Assembly: GCA_025560025.1 (NCBI GenBank)
Contig: CP048485.1
Span: 2,262,501 to 2,326,500, forward strand
Origin: Agrobacterium tumefaciens
GTDB taxonomy: Bacteria > Pseudomonadota > Alphaproteobacteria > Rhizobiales > Rhizobiaceae
DNA: 64,000 nucleotides
Direction: 5' to 3'
Part shown: positions 18,187 to 29,294 of the stretch, in pieces
Position numbering within the stretch: the stretch's first letter is position 1
How the letters are laid out: each line of letters opens with the position of its first letter
Made by a program: the position numbers and the translations under genes
The notes under the pieces: generated by a model
Told to the model about the DNA's origin: nothing
The model's database searches: none
Seen by the model: only the letters and a program-made list of their open reading frames with translations

Positions 18187-19159
18187 GATCCTGTTCCTTT
18201 TGAGAGAGAGTTTGGCAGAGGATTTCAGCCGTCTGCCGCGCCATTGCCGGCGACAGCAAAAAGCCGTGCCGGTGCGCGCCGTTGATGAAAATTGTCCGGC
18301 CGTCTTCAGTGACTTTCGGCAGATTGTCCGGGTAGGCCGGGCGTATGCCTGTGCCGGTTTCGATGATTTCAGCTTCCAGAAAGGCCGGATGAACGGCATA
18401 GGTGGCGTTCAGGAACTCCATCATCGAGCGGGCGGAAATCGCGCCCGTATCCTCTGTTTCGATCATCGTCGCACCCACCATGAAGCAGCCGGGCTCGCGC
18501 GGCACGATGTAGAGCGGAATACGCGGATGCAGCAGCCGGACGGGACGGGACAGGGAAACTTCTGACGTGGCGAGATAAAGCATCTCTCCCCGCACACCGC
18601 GAAGTCCGGAAATCGCGCCCACCGCCGCAGGGCCGGTGCAATCCATCACCCGGTCGAAAGACTGTTCATCCACCGGAACGCCCATGTGAAACCGCACGCC
18701 CAGGCCGCAAAGCCGCTCATGCAGCGATTTCAGCGCCAGGCGCGGATCCAGATGCCCCTCGCCTGGAAAATAAAGCCCGGAGCGAAACCGCCCTGCAAGA
18801 TCAGGCTCCAGAGCGGCGATTTCCCCCTCATCCACCCAACGATATCCGCTGGTCCTGGATGCGAAACGTGAAAGCTCCGCTTTGTCGCGGGCGGTTGCGA
18901 TAACCAGCGTGCCATTGCGGACGACAAGGCCGGGGGTCGCCTCGTCCCACCAGTCAAGCGCCGCCTGACCGAGCGATAAGACCGCCTGCGCCGCATTTTC
19001 ACGCTCGCACCATGGTGCCAACATGCCGCCGGCATAAAAGGATGCGCCGCGAGAAGATTCGGCATTGCGCTCCGAAACCTCGACGGAGACACCGCTCCGC
19101 GCCAGTTCGAGGGCCGCCGTTAAACCGGCGACCCCCGTTCCCTTGACAAGGACACGCAT
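18155..19159 (-). CDS. thiO: Glycine oxidase ThiO
   Basis: A 334-aa FAD enzyme that oxidises glycine to iminoglycine (dehydroglycine) for thiazole formation. The nucleotide-binding N-terminus is MRVLVKGTGVAGLTAALELARSG with ERNAES ending the second strand; it has GASFYAGGMLAPWCE in the FAD region and GFLLSPAMA near the end. The first Gly of the usual GxGxxG is preserved with a slight variation (KGTGVAG). It starts one base after the thiC stop. The frame continues far upstream inside thiC but that part is a shadow. Confidence 0.93.
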   Translation of the reverse strand: MRVLVKGTGVAGLTAALELARSGVSVEVSERNAESSRGASFYAGGMLAPWCERENAAQAVLSLGQAALDWWDEATPGLVVRNGTLVIATARDKAELSRFASRTSGYRWVDEGEIAALEPDLAGRFRSGLYFPGEGHLDPRLALKSLHERLCGLGVRFHMGVPVDEQSFDRVMDCTGPAAVGAISGLRGVRGEMLYLATSEVSLSRPVRLLHPRIPLYIVPREPGCFMVGATMIETEDTGAISARSMMEFLNATYAVHPAFLEAEIIETGTGIRPAYPDNLPKVTEDGRTIFINGAHRHGFLLSPAMARQTAEILCQTLSQKEQDHETSGEWRRA

Positions 19160-19160
19160 T

Positions 19161-21186
<2,026 letters not shown>

Positions 21187-21193
21187 ATGGTGA

Positions 21194-21224
21194 ATAGCAA
21201 AAGACACCGCCCGGGATTTGTCAA
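21194..21224 (-). promoter_or_regulatory. Candidate sigma-70 promoter of thiC
   Basis: On the minus strand a perfect TTGACA (21224-21219) is followed after 17 bases by TTTGCT(AT). It sits just upstream of the riboswitch, as required for a leader that begins with the aptamer. Confidence 0.5.
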
Positions 21225-21374
21225 GGGCGCGGATCAATGCTTGGCAACGGTGCGGGAATGTCGCATGCTGCCGTTAGTTGTAATTAACCTAACGGTTTAG
21301 GCGAATATTATCGTTTGCAACGTAACGATAAGCACAAACCATCCTGATATGAAATTCATGGGAGATACGTCGGA

Positions 21375-21626
21375 ATGAATGCGACTATTCGTGAAATACT
21401 GGCAAAATTCGGCCAGCTTCCCACCCCCGTCGATACGATCGCGAATGAAGCGGATCTTTATGCAGCAGGCCTTTCTTCCTTTGCATCGGTACAATTGATG
21501 CTGGGTATTGAGGAAGCTTTCGATATCGAGTTTCCCGACAACCTGCTGAACCGCAAGTCCTTTGCCAGCATCAAGGCGATCGAGGATACCGTTAAGCTCA
21601 TTCTGGACGGCAAAGAGGCTGCCTGA
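21375..21626 (+). CDS. Acyl carrier protein-like peptidyl/aminoacyl carrier
   Basis: An 83-aa carrier protein. The phosphopantetheine site is Ser35 in AGLSSFASV; the Asp that usually precedes it (DSL) is replaced by Ser34 and Leu by Phe, marking it as distinct from fatty-acid ACP. The rest has the four-helix pattern (VQLMLGIEEAFDIEFPDNLL). It is the first gene of an operon with a flavin dehydrogenase, an aminoacyl:carrier-protein ligase and a DUF1839 protein, so it is most likely the protein that the ligase charges. Its stop overlaps the next start by one base (TGATG). Confidence 0.9.
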   Translation: MNATIREILAKFGQLPTPVDTIANEADLYAAGLSSFASVQLMLGIEEAFDIEFPDNLLNRKSFASIKAIEDTVKLILDGKEAA

Positions 21627-22807
21627 TGAACGTTACCGTAGCGCCGCAGGATGAAACGCTGTCCGCGCGCGCGGGCCGTGTTGCGACAATTGCAACTAAA
21701 CACGCAGACGAGGTGGATGTCACCGGCCGCTTTCCCGGGGAAGCCGTTGACGCCTTGAAGCGGGAGCGCCTGCTCGGCATTCAGGTTCCTTCTTCCCTTG
21801 GCGGCGAAGGCGCCTCCTTGCAGGAAATCGCCGATATCTGCGCCCGGCTTGGCCAGGCCTGTTCGGCAACGGCAATGATTTTCGCCATGCATCACATCAA
21901 GGCATCGAGCCTTGTGGAACACGGCGAGACAAGCGCGTGGCATGCGGGCTTCATGAGCCGCATCGCCAGCGAACAGCTTCTGCTCGGCTCGGCAACGACC
22001 GAAGGCGGCATCGGCGGCAATCTGCGCAACTCCATCTGCGCCATCGAGGTCGAAGGCGACTTCTGCCGGCTGGAGAAGGACGCCACCGTCATTTCCTATG
22101 GCAGCAATGCCGATGCCATTCTCATTACCTCGCGTGCGCACAAGGATGCCGCGCCCGCCGATCAGGTGATGACCGTCTTTCTGAAAAACCAGTACACGCT
22201 CGAAAAAACCCATGTCTGGGACACGCTCGGCATGCGTGGCACCTGCTCGGACGGGTTCCTGTTCCGCGGCGAAGCGCCGGCGGTGCAGATCTTCCCGAAA
22301 CCATTTGCGGAAATCGCCGCCCAATCCATGCTTGCAAGCTCTCACCTGCTGTGGAGCGCCGTCTGGTACGGCATTGCGTCCGATGCGGTGCTGCGCGCCC
22401 AGTCTTTCGTCAGAGCCGCGGCGCGGAAATCGCCCGGCACCGCACCGCCCGGCGCGATCCGCCTTGCCGAGGTTTCCACCAAGCTGCAGGTGGTCAAGTC
22501 CAACATCATTGCCGGCATCAAAGCTTACGAAGACACCAAGAGCGATGCCGAAAAGCTGATGTCGATGGCCTTTGCAGTCGCGATGAACAATGTGAAAATC
22601 TGCTCTTCGGAAACCATCCTGGAGATCATCGACCACGCCATGCTGGTCTGCGGTATCATGGGTTACAAAAACGGCACGCCCTACAGCCTCGGCCGTCACC
22701 TTCGCGATGCGCATTCCGCCCGCCTGATGATATCCAACGACCGCATTCTCGGTAATTCCGCCAATCTCCTCCTGGTTCACAGGCAGGACACCAGCCTCTT
22801 GGGATAA
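21626..22807 (+). CDS. Acyl-CoA dehydrogenase-like flavoprotein
   Basis: A 393-aa acyl-CoA dehydrogenase-family protein with the usual helical N-domain, central beta-domain ([19 protein letters not shown]) and C-terminal helical bundle. It is embedded between a carrier protein and an amino-acid:carrier-protein ligase, so its substrate may be an aminoacyl or acyl thioester on that carrier rather than a CoA ester; similar carrier-bound dehydrogenases occur in nonribosomal pathways. The catalytic base could not be placed with certainty. Translation is coupled to the carrier gene. Confidence 0.87.
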   Translation: MNVTVAPQDETLSARAGRVATIATKHADEVDVTGRFPGEAVDALKRERLLGIQVPSSLGGEGASLQEIADICARLGQACSATAMIFAMHHIKASSLVEHGETSAWHAGFMSRIASEQLLLGSATTEGGIGGNLRNSICAIEVEGDFCRLEKDATVISYGSNADAILITSRAHKDAAPADQVMTVFLKNQYTLEKTHVWDTLGMRGTCSDGFLFRGEAPAVQIFPKPFAEIAAQSMLASSHLLWSAVWYGIASDAVLRAQSFVRAAARKSPGTAPPGAIRLAEVSTKLQVVKSNIIAGIKAYEDTKSDAEKLMSMAFAVAMNNVKICSSETILEIIDHAMLVCGIMGYKNGTPYSLGRHLRDAHSARLMISNDRILGNSANLLLVHRQDTSLLG

Positions 22808-22811
22808 GACC

Positions 22812-23720
22812 ATGGACATGCAAACATCCTTTCTCGATCGCCTGTTCGAAGAAGGCCTGCTGATTGAAACGGGTGTAGACGGTCTTTACGGTCGCAGCGG
22901 CCAGTTCGAGGACGTCATTGCCGCATTCGAACGGCTGATCGACCGCACGGGTGGTGCCGACGGCGCGGAAGCGATCCGTTTTCCGCCGGGCATCAACCGC
23001 GCTTATTTCGAAAAAAGCGGCTATATGAAGAGCTTCCCGCAGCTTGCCGGCACGGTCCACTCCTTCTGCGGCTGCGAGCTCGACCATGTCAGCCTGCTGA
23101 AAACCATGGATGAGGGCGGCGACTGGACCAAGGACCAGAAAGCCACCGACATCGTGCTGACGCCGGCAGCCTGCTATCCACTTTATCCGACCATTGCCAA
23201 ACGCGGCGCCTTGCCTTCCGGCGGCGGTCTTTACGACATCCAGTCCTATTGCTTCCGCCATGAGCCATCCAAGGACCCCGCGCGTCAGCAGCTTTTCCGC
23301 ATGCGTGAATATGTGCGCATAGGCACGGAGGCCGATGTGACCGAATTCCGCCAGATCTGGATGGATCGTGGCGTGGCGATGATGGAAGCTGTCGGGCTTG
23401 ATGTGACCATCGACGTGGCCAACGATCCCTTCTTCGGCCGTGCGGGCAAGATGCTGGCCAACAACCAGCGCGACCAGAACCTGAAATTCGAATTGCTGAT
23501 ACCCGTTACATCCGCCACCAATCCGACGGCCTGCATGAGCTTCAATTACCATCAGGACGCCTTTGGCCAGAAATGGGACTTGAACCTCGACAATGGCGCC
23601 GTGGCTCACACCGCCTGTATCGGCTTCGGCCTTGAGCGTATTGCGCTGGCGCTTTTTGCCCATCACGGTCTCAATGTGAAGCAATGGCCTTCGAAGGTCG
23701 TGGAAACGCTCTGGGGCTGA
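22812..23720 (+). CDS. Amino acid:[carrier protein] ligase (class II aaRS-like, seryl-tRNA-synthetase homologue)
   Basis: A 302-aa class II synthetase core without tRNA-binding arm. Such enzymes activate an amino acid (Gly or Ala in characterised cases) and load it onto the phosphopantetheine of a small carrier protein. Motif 2 is SYCFRHEPS (about 146-154) and motif 3 [12 protein letters not shown] (271-282). Cys121, Glu166 and Cys269 match the spacing of the active-site zinc ligands I recall for the Bradyrhizobium enzyme (Cys131, Glu176, Cys279), all shifted by ten. As I recall, A. tumefaciens Atu2573 is a characterised member. It starts four bases after the dehydrogenase stop. Confidence 0.93.
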   Translation: MDMQTSFLDRLFEEGLLIETGVDGLYGRSGQFEDVIAAFERLIDRTGGADGAEAIRFPPGINRAYFEKSGYMKSFPQLAGTVHSFCGCELDHVSLLKTMDEGGDWTKDQKATDIVLTPAACYPLYPTIAKRGALPSGGGLYDIQSYCFRHEPSKDPARQQLFRMREYVRIGTEADVTEFRQIWMDRGVAMMEAVGLDVTIDVANDPFFGRAGKMLANNQRDQNLKFELLIPVTSATNPTACMSFNYHQDAFGQKWDLNLDNGAVAHTACIGFGLERIALALFAHHGLNVKQWPSKVVETLWG

Positions 23721-23726
23721 TCATCC

Positions 23727-24710
23727 ATGCAGCAGATTTTCCCCGGTCTCGATCCTCAAAATTATGTGCAGCATCCGCTTCATTCCTCAGAGAGAATGTG
23801 GCCGGAAACCAATTGCTACATTGATCTGTGGATCGAGGTGCTGGCCGCCAGGGGCCTGCCGCCGGAAGCCATGTTCGGTTTCACCCTGACGCAGGATTTC
23901 GAAGGCGACCAGTTCACCTTCTTCAAGGTGCCGCTGGAAGATCTCGAAGCGCTTTATGGCGTTCGTGCCACCGAGCTTGCGATCTTCGACCGGGTGGAAA
24001 ACCACATTGAGGCGCAGCTGGAGCGCGGCCGCATCTGCCTGATCGAGATGGATAGCTTCTATATGCCCGATACCCACGGGGTGGGCTACCAGAAGGAGCA
24101 CGGCAAGACCACCATCGCCATCAACCGGCTCGATCTGGCGAAGCGGGAACTCGACTATTTCCACAATGCCGGTTTTTTCCATTTATCGGGCGAAGACTTT
24201 GACGGCCTGTTCCAGCATCATCTGCAGGAAACCGACCCGCCATTCTTGCCCTATACGGAATTTGCAAAATTCGCGGACACCAATCCTTCACCGGCCCATA
24301 TCCGCAAGACAGCCGAACGGCTGCTGAAGTTTCATTTTTCAAGACGCCCTTCCGCCAACCCGGTCAAGGCTTTCGCGGCCGTGTTTCCGGCCCAGGTGGA
24401 GAAGGTCGCCGACAGGCCTTTCGGCTTTTTCCATAAATATGCCTTCAACACGCTGCGCCAGCTCGGTGCCAATTTCGAACTGGCGGCAAGCCATCTCGAA
24501 TGGCTGGACAAGGACGGCTTTTCTGAAGCCAGAGATCATGCATTGCGCATTTCCGAGGTCGCCAAGACCGTACAGTTCCAGCTTGCCCGCGCCGTGACGC
24601 GCCGCAAGTTCGATGCGCTCGCCTCCGTGCTCGATCCGGCTGCGGAAGCATGGGATGGCCTGATGGAGAGCCTGGCCGCAGAACTGTCGAACGCGAGCGA
24701 GGCCGCGTGA
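23727..24710 (+). CDS. DUF1839 family protein
   Basis: A 327-aa soluble protein of the DUF1839 family, which repeatedly accompanies aminoacyl:carrier-protein ligases in rhizobia. The N-terminal half has well conserved blocks (RMWPETNCYIDLWIEVL, FEGDQFTFFKVPLEDLE, CLIEMDSFYMPDT, YFHNAGFFHLSGEDFDGLF). The Cys in ETNCYIDLW and the histidine residues resemble a papain-like or transferase active site, but this is only a guess. A role in taking the aminoacyl group off the carrier, or transferring it, fits the context. It is six bases after the ligase and overlaps the next start (GTGA). Confidence 0.85.
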   Translation: MQQIFPGLDPQNYVQHPLHSSERMWPETNCYIDLWIEVLAARGLPPEAMFGFTLTQDFEGDQFTFFKVPLEDLEALYGVRATELAIFDRVENHIEAQLERGRICLIEMDSFYMPDTHGVGYQKEHGKTTIAINRLDLAKRELDYFHNAGFFHLSGEDFDGLFQHHLQETDPPFLPYTEFAKFADTNPSPAHIRKTAERLLKFHFSRRPSANPVKAFAAVFPAQVEKVADRPFGFFHKYAFNTLRQLGANFELAASHLEWLDKDGFSEARDHALRISEVAKTVQFQLARAVTRRKFDALASVLDPAAEAWDGLMESLAAELSNASEAA

Positions 24711-27163
24711 GGACTTATCTTCCGGGTGAAAGCGTGGAATTGCTGAGCGAAGGCTGGACGCTGACGCTGACGCCGGCCAATGCCTTTGAGACGCCGTCCG
24801 ATATTTCCGCAACCCTTGAAAGCCTCAACGTATCCGTTCCGGGCACAGTGGCGCAGGCGTTGGAAATGGCCGGAAAATTCGACAGCCTTGCCCCGGTGCC
24901 CCTGAACGACAAGGACGCCTGGTATCGCCTGACCATGATTTCCGATGCGCGAGAGCGGGCGATCCTGCGCTTCGATGGTCTTTCCACAATTGCCGAAATT
25001 TTCTTCAACGGGGAGTTGATTGCGGCCAGCCAGAGCATGTTCGAAAGGCTGGAGGTCCCAGTCAAGCTGACCGGTGCGGACGAGCTGTCGATCTGCTTCC
25101 GGGCGCTTGCGCCGAGGCTGGAGAAAACCGGACCCCGTGCCCGCTGGCGGCCGCAGATGATGAACACGCAAGGGCTGCGGCTGATCCGCACCACGGCGCT
25201 CGGCTATATGCCCGGCTGGTGCCCGGAAATCCATGCCGCCGGCCCATGGCGACCCATCAGCCTGATAAGGCAGGAGGGTGTACTCTGCACGGTCCGGTCC
25301 TCGCTGGATGAAACCGGCACGGGAACCGTCGCTATTGCCGTGGAGACAGGCCGTACCGTGGTAACGGCGCGGCTGACCTGCGCCGGTTACAGCACCGATC
25401 TTTCGAGCGCCGAAAACGGCAAATTCTTCGGTGAACTCCAGATACCCGGCATCGAAACCTGGTGGCCCCACACGCACGGCCGACCGGCGCTCCACGAAAT
25501 CTTTCTGGAGCTGGACGGCGAGCAACACCGGCTTGGCCGCACCGGCTTCCGAAAGCTGGAGATCGATCAAGGCGAAGACGGCGACGGTTTCGGGCTCAGG
25601 ATAAACGGACAATCCGTCTTCTGCCGCGGCGCGGTCTGGACAACGGCAGATATTGTACGCCTGCCGGGATCGAGGGCGGATTACAAGCCGTGGCTCAAAA
25701 AAGCGGCCGAAGCCGGCATGAACATGATCCGTGTCGGCGGAACCATGGCCTATGAGACGCCGGAATTCTTCGCGCTTTGCGACGAACTCGGCATCATGGT
25801 CTGGCAGGACGCCATGCTCGCCAACTTCGATTACCCGGCAAAAGATGAGGCCCTCCACCAGCATATCGTCACGGAAATCTCGCAGTTCCTTGAGGCGATT
25901 GCCCTTTCTCCCTCGCTCACCGTTTTTTGCGGTGGCAGCGAAATGTACCAGCAGGGCGCAATGCTCGGTCTGCCGGAGCAGATCTGGAAGGGAATGCTCA
26001 CTGAAGAAATCCTGCCGGACGTGGTGGCCGAGAAACGGCCGGACGCGGTCTATGTCGCCAATTCACCCTCAGGCGGCGCATTGCCGTTTTTCCCCAATGC
26101 CGGGATCGGCCATTATTATGGCGTCGGCGCCTATTGCCGCCCGCTTGAAGACGCCCGCCGTGCCGATGTGCGCTTTGCCGCCGAATGCCTCGCCTTCGCC
26201 AATATCCCTGAACAGGAAACACTCGACAGACATCTTCCCGCACTGGCGGTGCATGATCCGCGATGGAAGGCCCGCGCGCCACGCGATCGCGGCGCCTCCT
26301 GGGATTTCGAGGATGTCCGCGACCATTATCTAAAACTGCTTTACGAGGTCGAACCGGATGTGCTGCGCCGCGAGGATGGCGGCCTCTATCTCGACATGTC
26401 CCGCGCCGCCACCGCCGAGGTCATGGAAGCAACCTTCGCCGAATGGCGGCGTGACGCCTCCTCCTGCCGGGGCGCGCTGGTCTGGACCTTGCAGGATCTG
26501 GTTCCCGGCACGGGCTGGGGTGTCATTGACGCCACCGGCAGGCCAAAATCCGTCTGGCATGCGCTGAAGAGAGCGTTTCGCCCGGTGCAGGTCAGTCTTT
26601 CCGATGAAGGCACCAACGGGCTGGACATTCATCTGATCAATGAAACCGGCAATGGCCTCGAAGCCATGCTGGAACTGACCTGCCTGCGCGACGGCACGCA
26701 ACCCGTTGTCCACGCCAAACGGCCGCTTAAGCTCCTGCCACGACAGGGCCAGACAATCGCCGCAACCGATTTGTTCGGCGCCTTTTTCGATACGACCTAT
26801 GCCTATCGTTTCGGCCCGCCATCCCATGATGTCACCGTGGCCCGGCTTCGTGATGTCGCGACCGGGCTTGTCATCGCCGACGCATTCCATTTTCCGCTCG
26901 GTCGGAAAAAGGCGCTGCATGCCGCCAATCTTCAGCTGGGAGCAAGTGAGGAAAAAGGGGTGTGGTCGCTCGAGATCGGCACCGACCGGTTGGCCCAATC
27001 CGTCCATATCACGACGGAAGGGTACCGCGCCTCGGAAAACTGGTTCCACCTCGCTCCCGGCGAGAGCAAGAAAATCACCCTTCTGCCGGATACCGCAACA
27101 CCCGAAACGCCACCGACGGGCGAGGTGATGTCACTCGGGTCAAGCCGGCGTTTTTCCTTTTAG
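24707..27163 (+). CDS. Glycoside hydrolase family 2, beta-mannosidase-like
   Basis: An 818-aa protein with the GH2 plan: jelly-roll sugar-binding domain (about 1-160), Ig-like domain, TIM barrel (about 280-600) and C-terminal beta domains. The GTG at 24707 overlaps the DUF1839 stop (GTGA) and is the likely start; the ATG at 24650 lies inside the previous gene. The acid/base motif WNGNNE of beta-mannosidases is replaced by FCGGSEMY, keeping the Glu, and the nucleophile region reads AAECLAFANIPEQE. The late WTLQDLVPGTGWGVID is typical of the family. No signal peptide is visible, so it would act in the cytoplasm. Its presence in a carrier-protein operon is unexplained. Confidence 0.85.
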   Translation: MRTYLPGESVELLSEGWTLTLTPANAFETPSDISATLESLNVSVPGTVAQALEMAGKFDSLAPVPLNDKDAWYRLTMISDARERAILRFDGLSTIAEIFFNGELIAASQSMFERLEVPVKLTGADELSICFRALAPRLEKTGPRARWRPQMMNTQGLRLIRTTALGYMPGWCPEIHAAGPWRPISLIRQEGVLCTVRSSLDETGTGTVAIAVETGRTVVTARLTCAGYSTDLSSAENGKFFGELQIPGIETWWPHTHGRPALHEIFLELDGEQHRLGRTGFRKLEIDQGEDGDGFGLRINGQSVFCRGAVWTTADIVRLPGSRADYKPWLKKAAEAGMNMIRVGGTMAYETPEFFALCDELGIMVWQDAMLANFDYPAKDEALHQHIVTEISQFLEAIALSPSLTVFCGGSEMYQQGAMLGLPEQIWKGMLTEEILPDVVAEKRPDAVYVANSPSGGALPFFPNAGIGHYYGVGAYCRPLEDARRADVRFAAECLAFANIPEQETLDRHLPALAVHDPRWKARAPRDRGASWDFEDVRDHYLKLLYEVEPDVLRREDGGLYLDMSRAATAEVMEATFAEWRRDASSCRGALVWTLQDLVPGTGWGVIDATGRPKSVWHALKRAFRPVQVSLSDEGTNGLDIHLINETGNGLEAMLELTCLRDGTQPVVHAKRPLKLLPRQGQTIAATDLFGAFFDTTYAYRFGPPSHDVTVARLRDVATGLVIADAFHFPLGRKKALHAANLQLGASEEKGVWSLEIGTDRLAQSVHITTEGYRASENWFHLAPGESKKITLLPDTATPETPPTGEVMSLGSSRRFSF

Positions 27164-28990
27164 GGCCAGCCGCTTCACCGTATCGATATAGATTTTTTTC
27201 GCTTCGGGCGTAGAAAGATTGTGATCTGCATCGGGAATGATGGTCAGCGACACATTCCTGTAGTCCGATAATCCCTTGCCATCGGCATCGAAATAATACC
27301 GGAAATGCTCAAGACCGTCGTCATTGTCGCTGTAAAGCAGGCTGATGGCGGTGTTTTGCGCTTTAAGTTTCTCAAAAGCGCCATAGACGGCACGCCCTTC
27401 TTCGCTCCCCTTACGGAAAAGCCTCGCCGTTTTTGTCGAAAGCTTCTTGAGTGTCGCCTTGCCGATGTTCAGTCCGGCACTCATCACATCGACATCACCG
27501 CTGATGAGGCGCTTGAATGTCGCGCCCTGGCGAAAACGCTGGCTGTACTCACCGAAGGAACGCGGCCGCTTGTGCAGCGCCTCATCCACCGAGCGCCCTT
27601 TCTGCCAATGGAAGACAACCGGATTGACCGCAACCACGGCGCTGATCCGGCTATCGGCAAGCGCACCGTTAAAGGCGAGATAGGCGCCGCTGCAGCGGCC
27701 CGCCGCAATCAAAGGTCCATTGCCACGCCGGTCAAGGAAATCGAGCGCGGCGGACACGTCATCATTCTGCGCAAGATCGTAGAGAACCTGATCCGGCACG
27801 TTCTTGACGGGAGGGCTGTCGGCAATATTGGCCGCGTCGAACCGGAGCGAGGCGATGCCTTCGCGTGCAAGCGCGCGGGCCGTCTGGACGGATAGCCTGC
27901 CCCAACCCGCGTGCCGGTCATAGGCCGCACCGAGAAGAAGAACCGATGAAACACTCTCCCTATCGTCCGGCTCACAAAGGACGCCGAAAAGCCGCCCGCT
28001 TTCGCCAAATTGCACCGGCTGTTCGTAAAAGTCGCGACCGCGATGCGAGGCGTTGACGGCAAAATCCTCCTGCGGCCCCACTGCGTTCCCGGCGCGGATC
28101 TGCGACAGAACCCAGCCCGCCAGCCGGTTCACCACATCGTCGGATATTTTCGAGAGCGTGGGACTGGAGACGAGATCGTCATAGCCTGAAAATTCCGCCT
28201 CCTCCACCTCGCTCCCAATCGTGGCAAGGTGTCTGGCAAAATCGCTGTCGGTCACCCGGCCCGGTCTCGACAGGAGCAGAACCGTATGTGCCGGGGCGGC
28301 ATCCATATTTGAAAGATTGACCTTCTTGATGCTGTCCGCAATGCCTGCCGGCATGGCCATGCCGGCAATGGACCCCGCCTGCGCCATGCGCTGCGCGGGG
28401 AGAAGGCCAAGGCCATCGTCGATCATGGACGACCACATGGCCAGTTCGCGAAGATAGGCGCGTCCGGAAACGACAGGCGCCAAAAGCGCCATAGAACCGA
28501 CGGCCGCCGCATCGGCAAGTGCCTGTATTGCGATCAGACAACCGAGGCCCTGAGCGATGACCACCACACCGGAACAGCCGGAAAGACGCTTCAGATAATC
28601 GAGCGCCGCCCGCGTATCGGAAAGCCAGTCCGCCGCGCGGCCGGTATCTTCCGGATCGAGCGCATCGCCTGCACCATGATAGTCAAAGCGAAGGCTGGCG
28701 ACGCCGGAGGCGGCCAGCCGCTCGGCGATAACACGCTGAAACTTGCGGCTGCACAGCTCTTCCATACCCCAGGGGCTGACGAAAAGAACCGCGTGACCCT
28801 GTTTGACGTCTTTGCGTGCCGGATGGAAAATACCCGTACACCCTTGAAAAGAAACCGGGTGTGCCATCGACCCATCCGATGCAATGCCGAAAAGCGACAA
28901 CGTATCAAGGGAAGGTTCACTGCCTGCACGCTCAGAAATATCTATTGCCATTGACCTTGCCATCATTGCGCCAGTGTCTGGCTCAACCAT
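27140..28990 (-). CDS. Tandem alpha/beta-hydrolase protein (two hydrolase domains)
   Basis: A 616-aa fusion of two alpha/beta-hydrolase domains (about 40-300 and 320-610) that resemble the S33/exosortase-associated hydrolases (VLFVSPWGMEELCSRK, LRFDYHGAGDA). In domain 1 the nucleophile elbow GxSxG reads AQGLG, with Gly148 instead of Ser, so it is probably not catalytic. In domain 2 it reads GRCSG with Cys433 at the nucleophile position, as in dienelactone hydrolase; the acid/His pair may lie in YSDNDDG and DADHNLS. The start may be 28990 or one of the in-frame ATGs up to residue 14. It is divergent from the ABC-like gene and overlaps the GH2 end by 24 bases. The substrate is unknown. Confidence 0.85.
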   Translation of the reverse strand: MVEPDTGAMMARSMAIDISERAGSEPSLDTLSLFGIASDGSMAHPVSFQGCTGIFHPARKDVKQGHAVLFVSPWGMEELCSRKFQRVIAERLAASGVASLRFDYHGAGDALDPEDTGRAADWLSDTRAALDYLKRLSGCSGVVVIAQGLGCLIAIQALADAAAVGSMALLAPVVSGRAYLRELAMWSSMIDDGLGLLPAQRMAQAGSIAGMAMPAGIADSIKKVNLSNMDAAPAHTVLLLSRPGRVTDSDFARHLATIGSEVEEAEFSGYDDLVSSPTLSKISDDVVNRLAGWVLSQIRAGNAVGPQEDFAVNASHRGRDFYEQPVQFGESGRLFGVLCEPDDRESVSSVLLLGAAYDRHAGWGRLSVQTARALAREGIASLRFDAANIADSPPVKNVPDQVLYDLAQNDDVSAALDFLDRRGNGPLIAAGRCSGAYLAFNGALADSRISAVVAVNPVVFHWQKGRSVDEALHKRPRSFGEYSQRFRQGATFKRLISGDVDVMSAGLNIGKATLKKLSTKTARLFRKGSEEGRAVYGAFEKLKAQNTAISLLYSDNDDGLEHFRYYFDADGKGLSDYRNVSLTIIPDADHNLSTPEAKKIYIDTVKRLALKGKTPA

Positions 28991-29294
28991 TTACGGGATC
29001 ACTATACCGAAGCGTCTTAACGCCTGTTCTACAATAAAAATAGTAACATTAGAAAAATCTAAACATATCGCGACCTTCACAACTATCAAAAGACGCGCGG
29101 CAACATGATCACGGCAAAGACCGGCAAGCGCTCGACACGAGCGCTATTTTGCTCGAAACCGCTTGAATATACTGATAAATAGCGAGTCCCGTACCTATTT
29201 GCAGGAGGAGGTTCCGCCGCCCGGCAGCCTGACCGTCTTGACACCGCGCAAACCAACACGCCGGGCCCGGCCCGACAGGTCATAGAAGTTTTAT
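28991..29294. promoter_or_regulatory. Divergent intergenic region between hydrolase and ABC-like gene
   Basis: This 304-base region must hold promoters for both directions. It contains a perfect 8-bp hairpin (29127-29145) and AT-rich DNA near 29030-29070 and 29160-29185. A GCAGGAGGAGG-like purine run at 29202-29212 is not positioned to serve the ABC start at 29295. No gene is seen in it. Confidence 0.5.
29127..29145. repeat. Perfect short hairpin upstream of the ABC-like gene
   Basis: AGCGCTCG-ACA-CGAGCGCT, an 8-bp stem with a 3-base loop, followed by ATTTT. It lies about 150 bases before the ABC start. Because the flanking genes diverge it cannot end either of them; it may be an operator or a leader attenuator. 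Confidence 0.5.
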
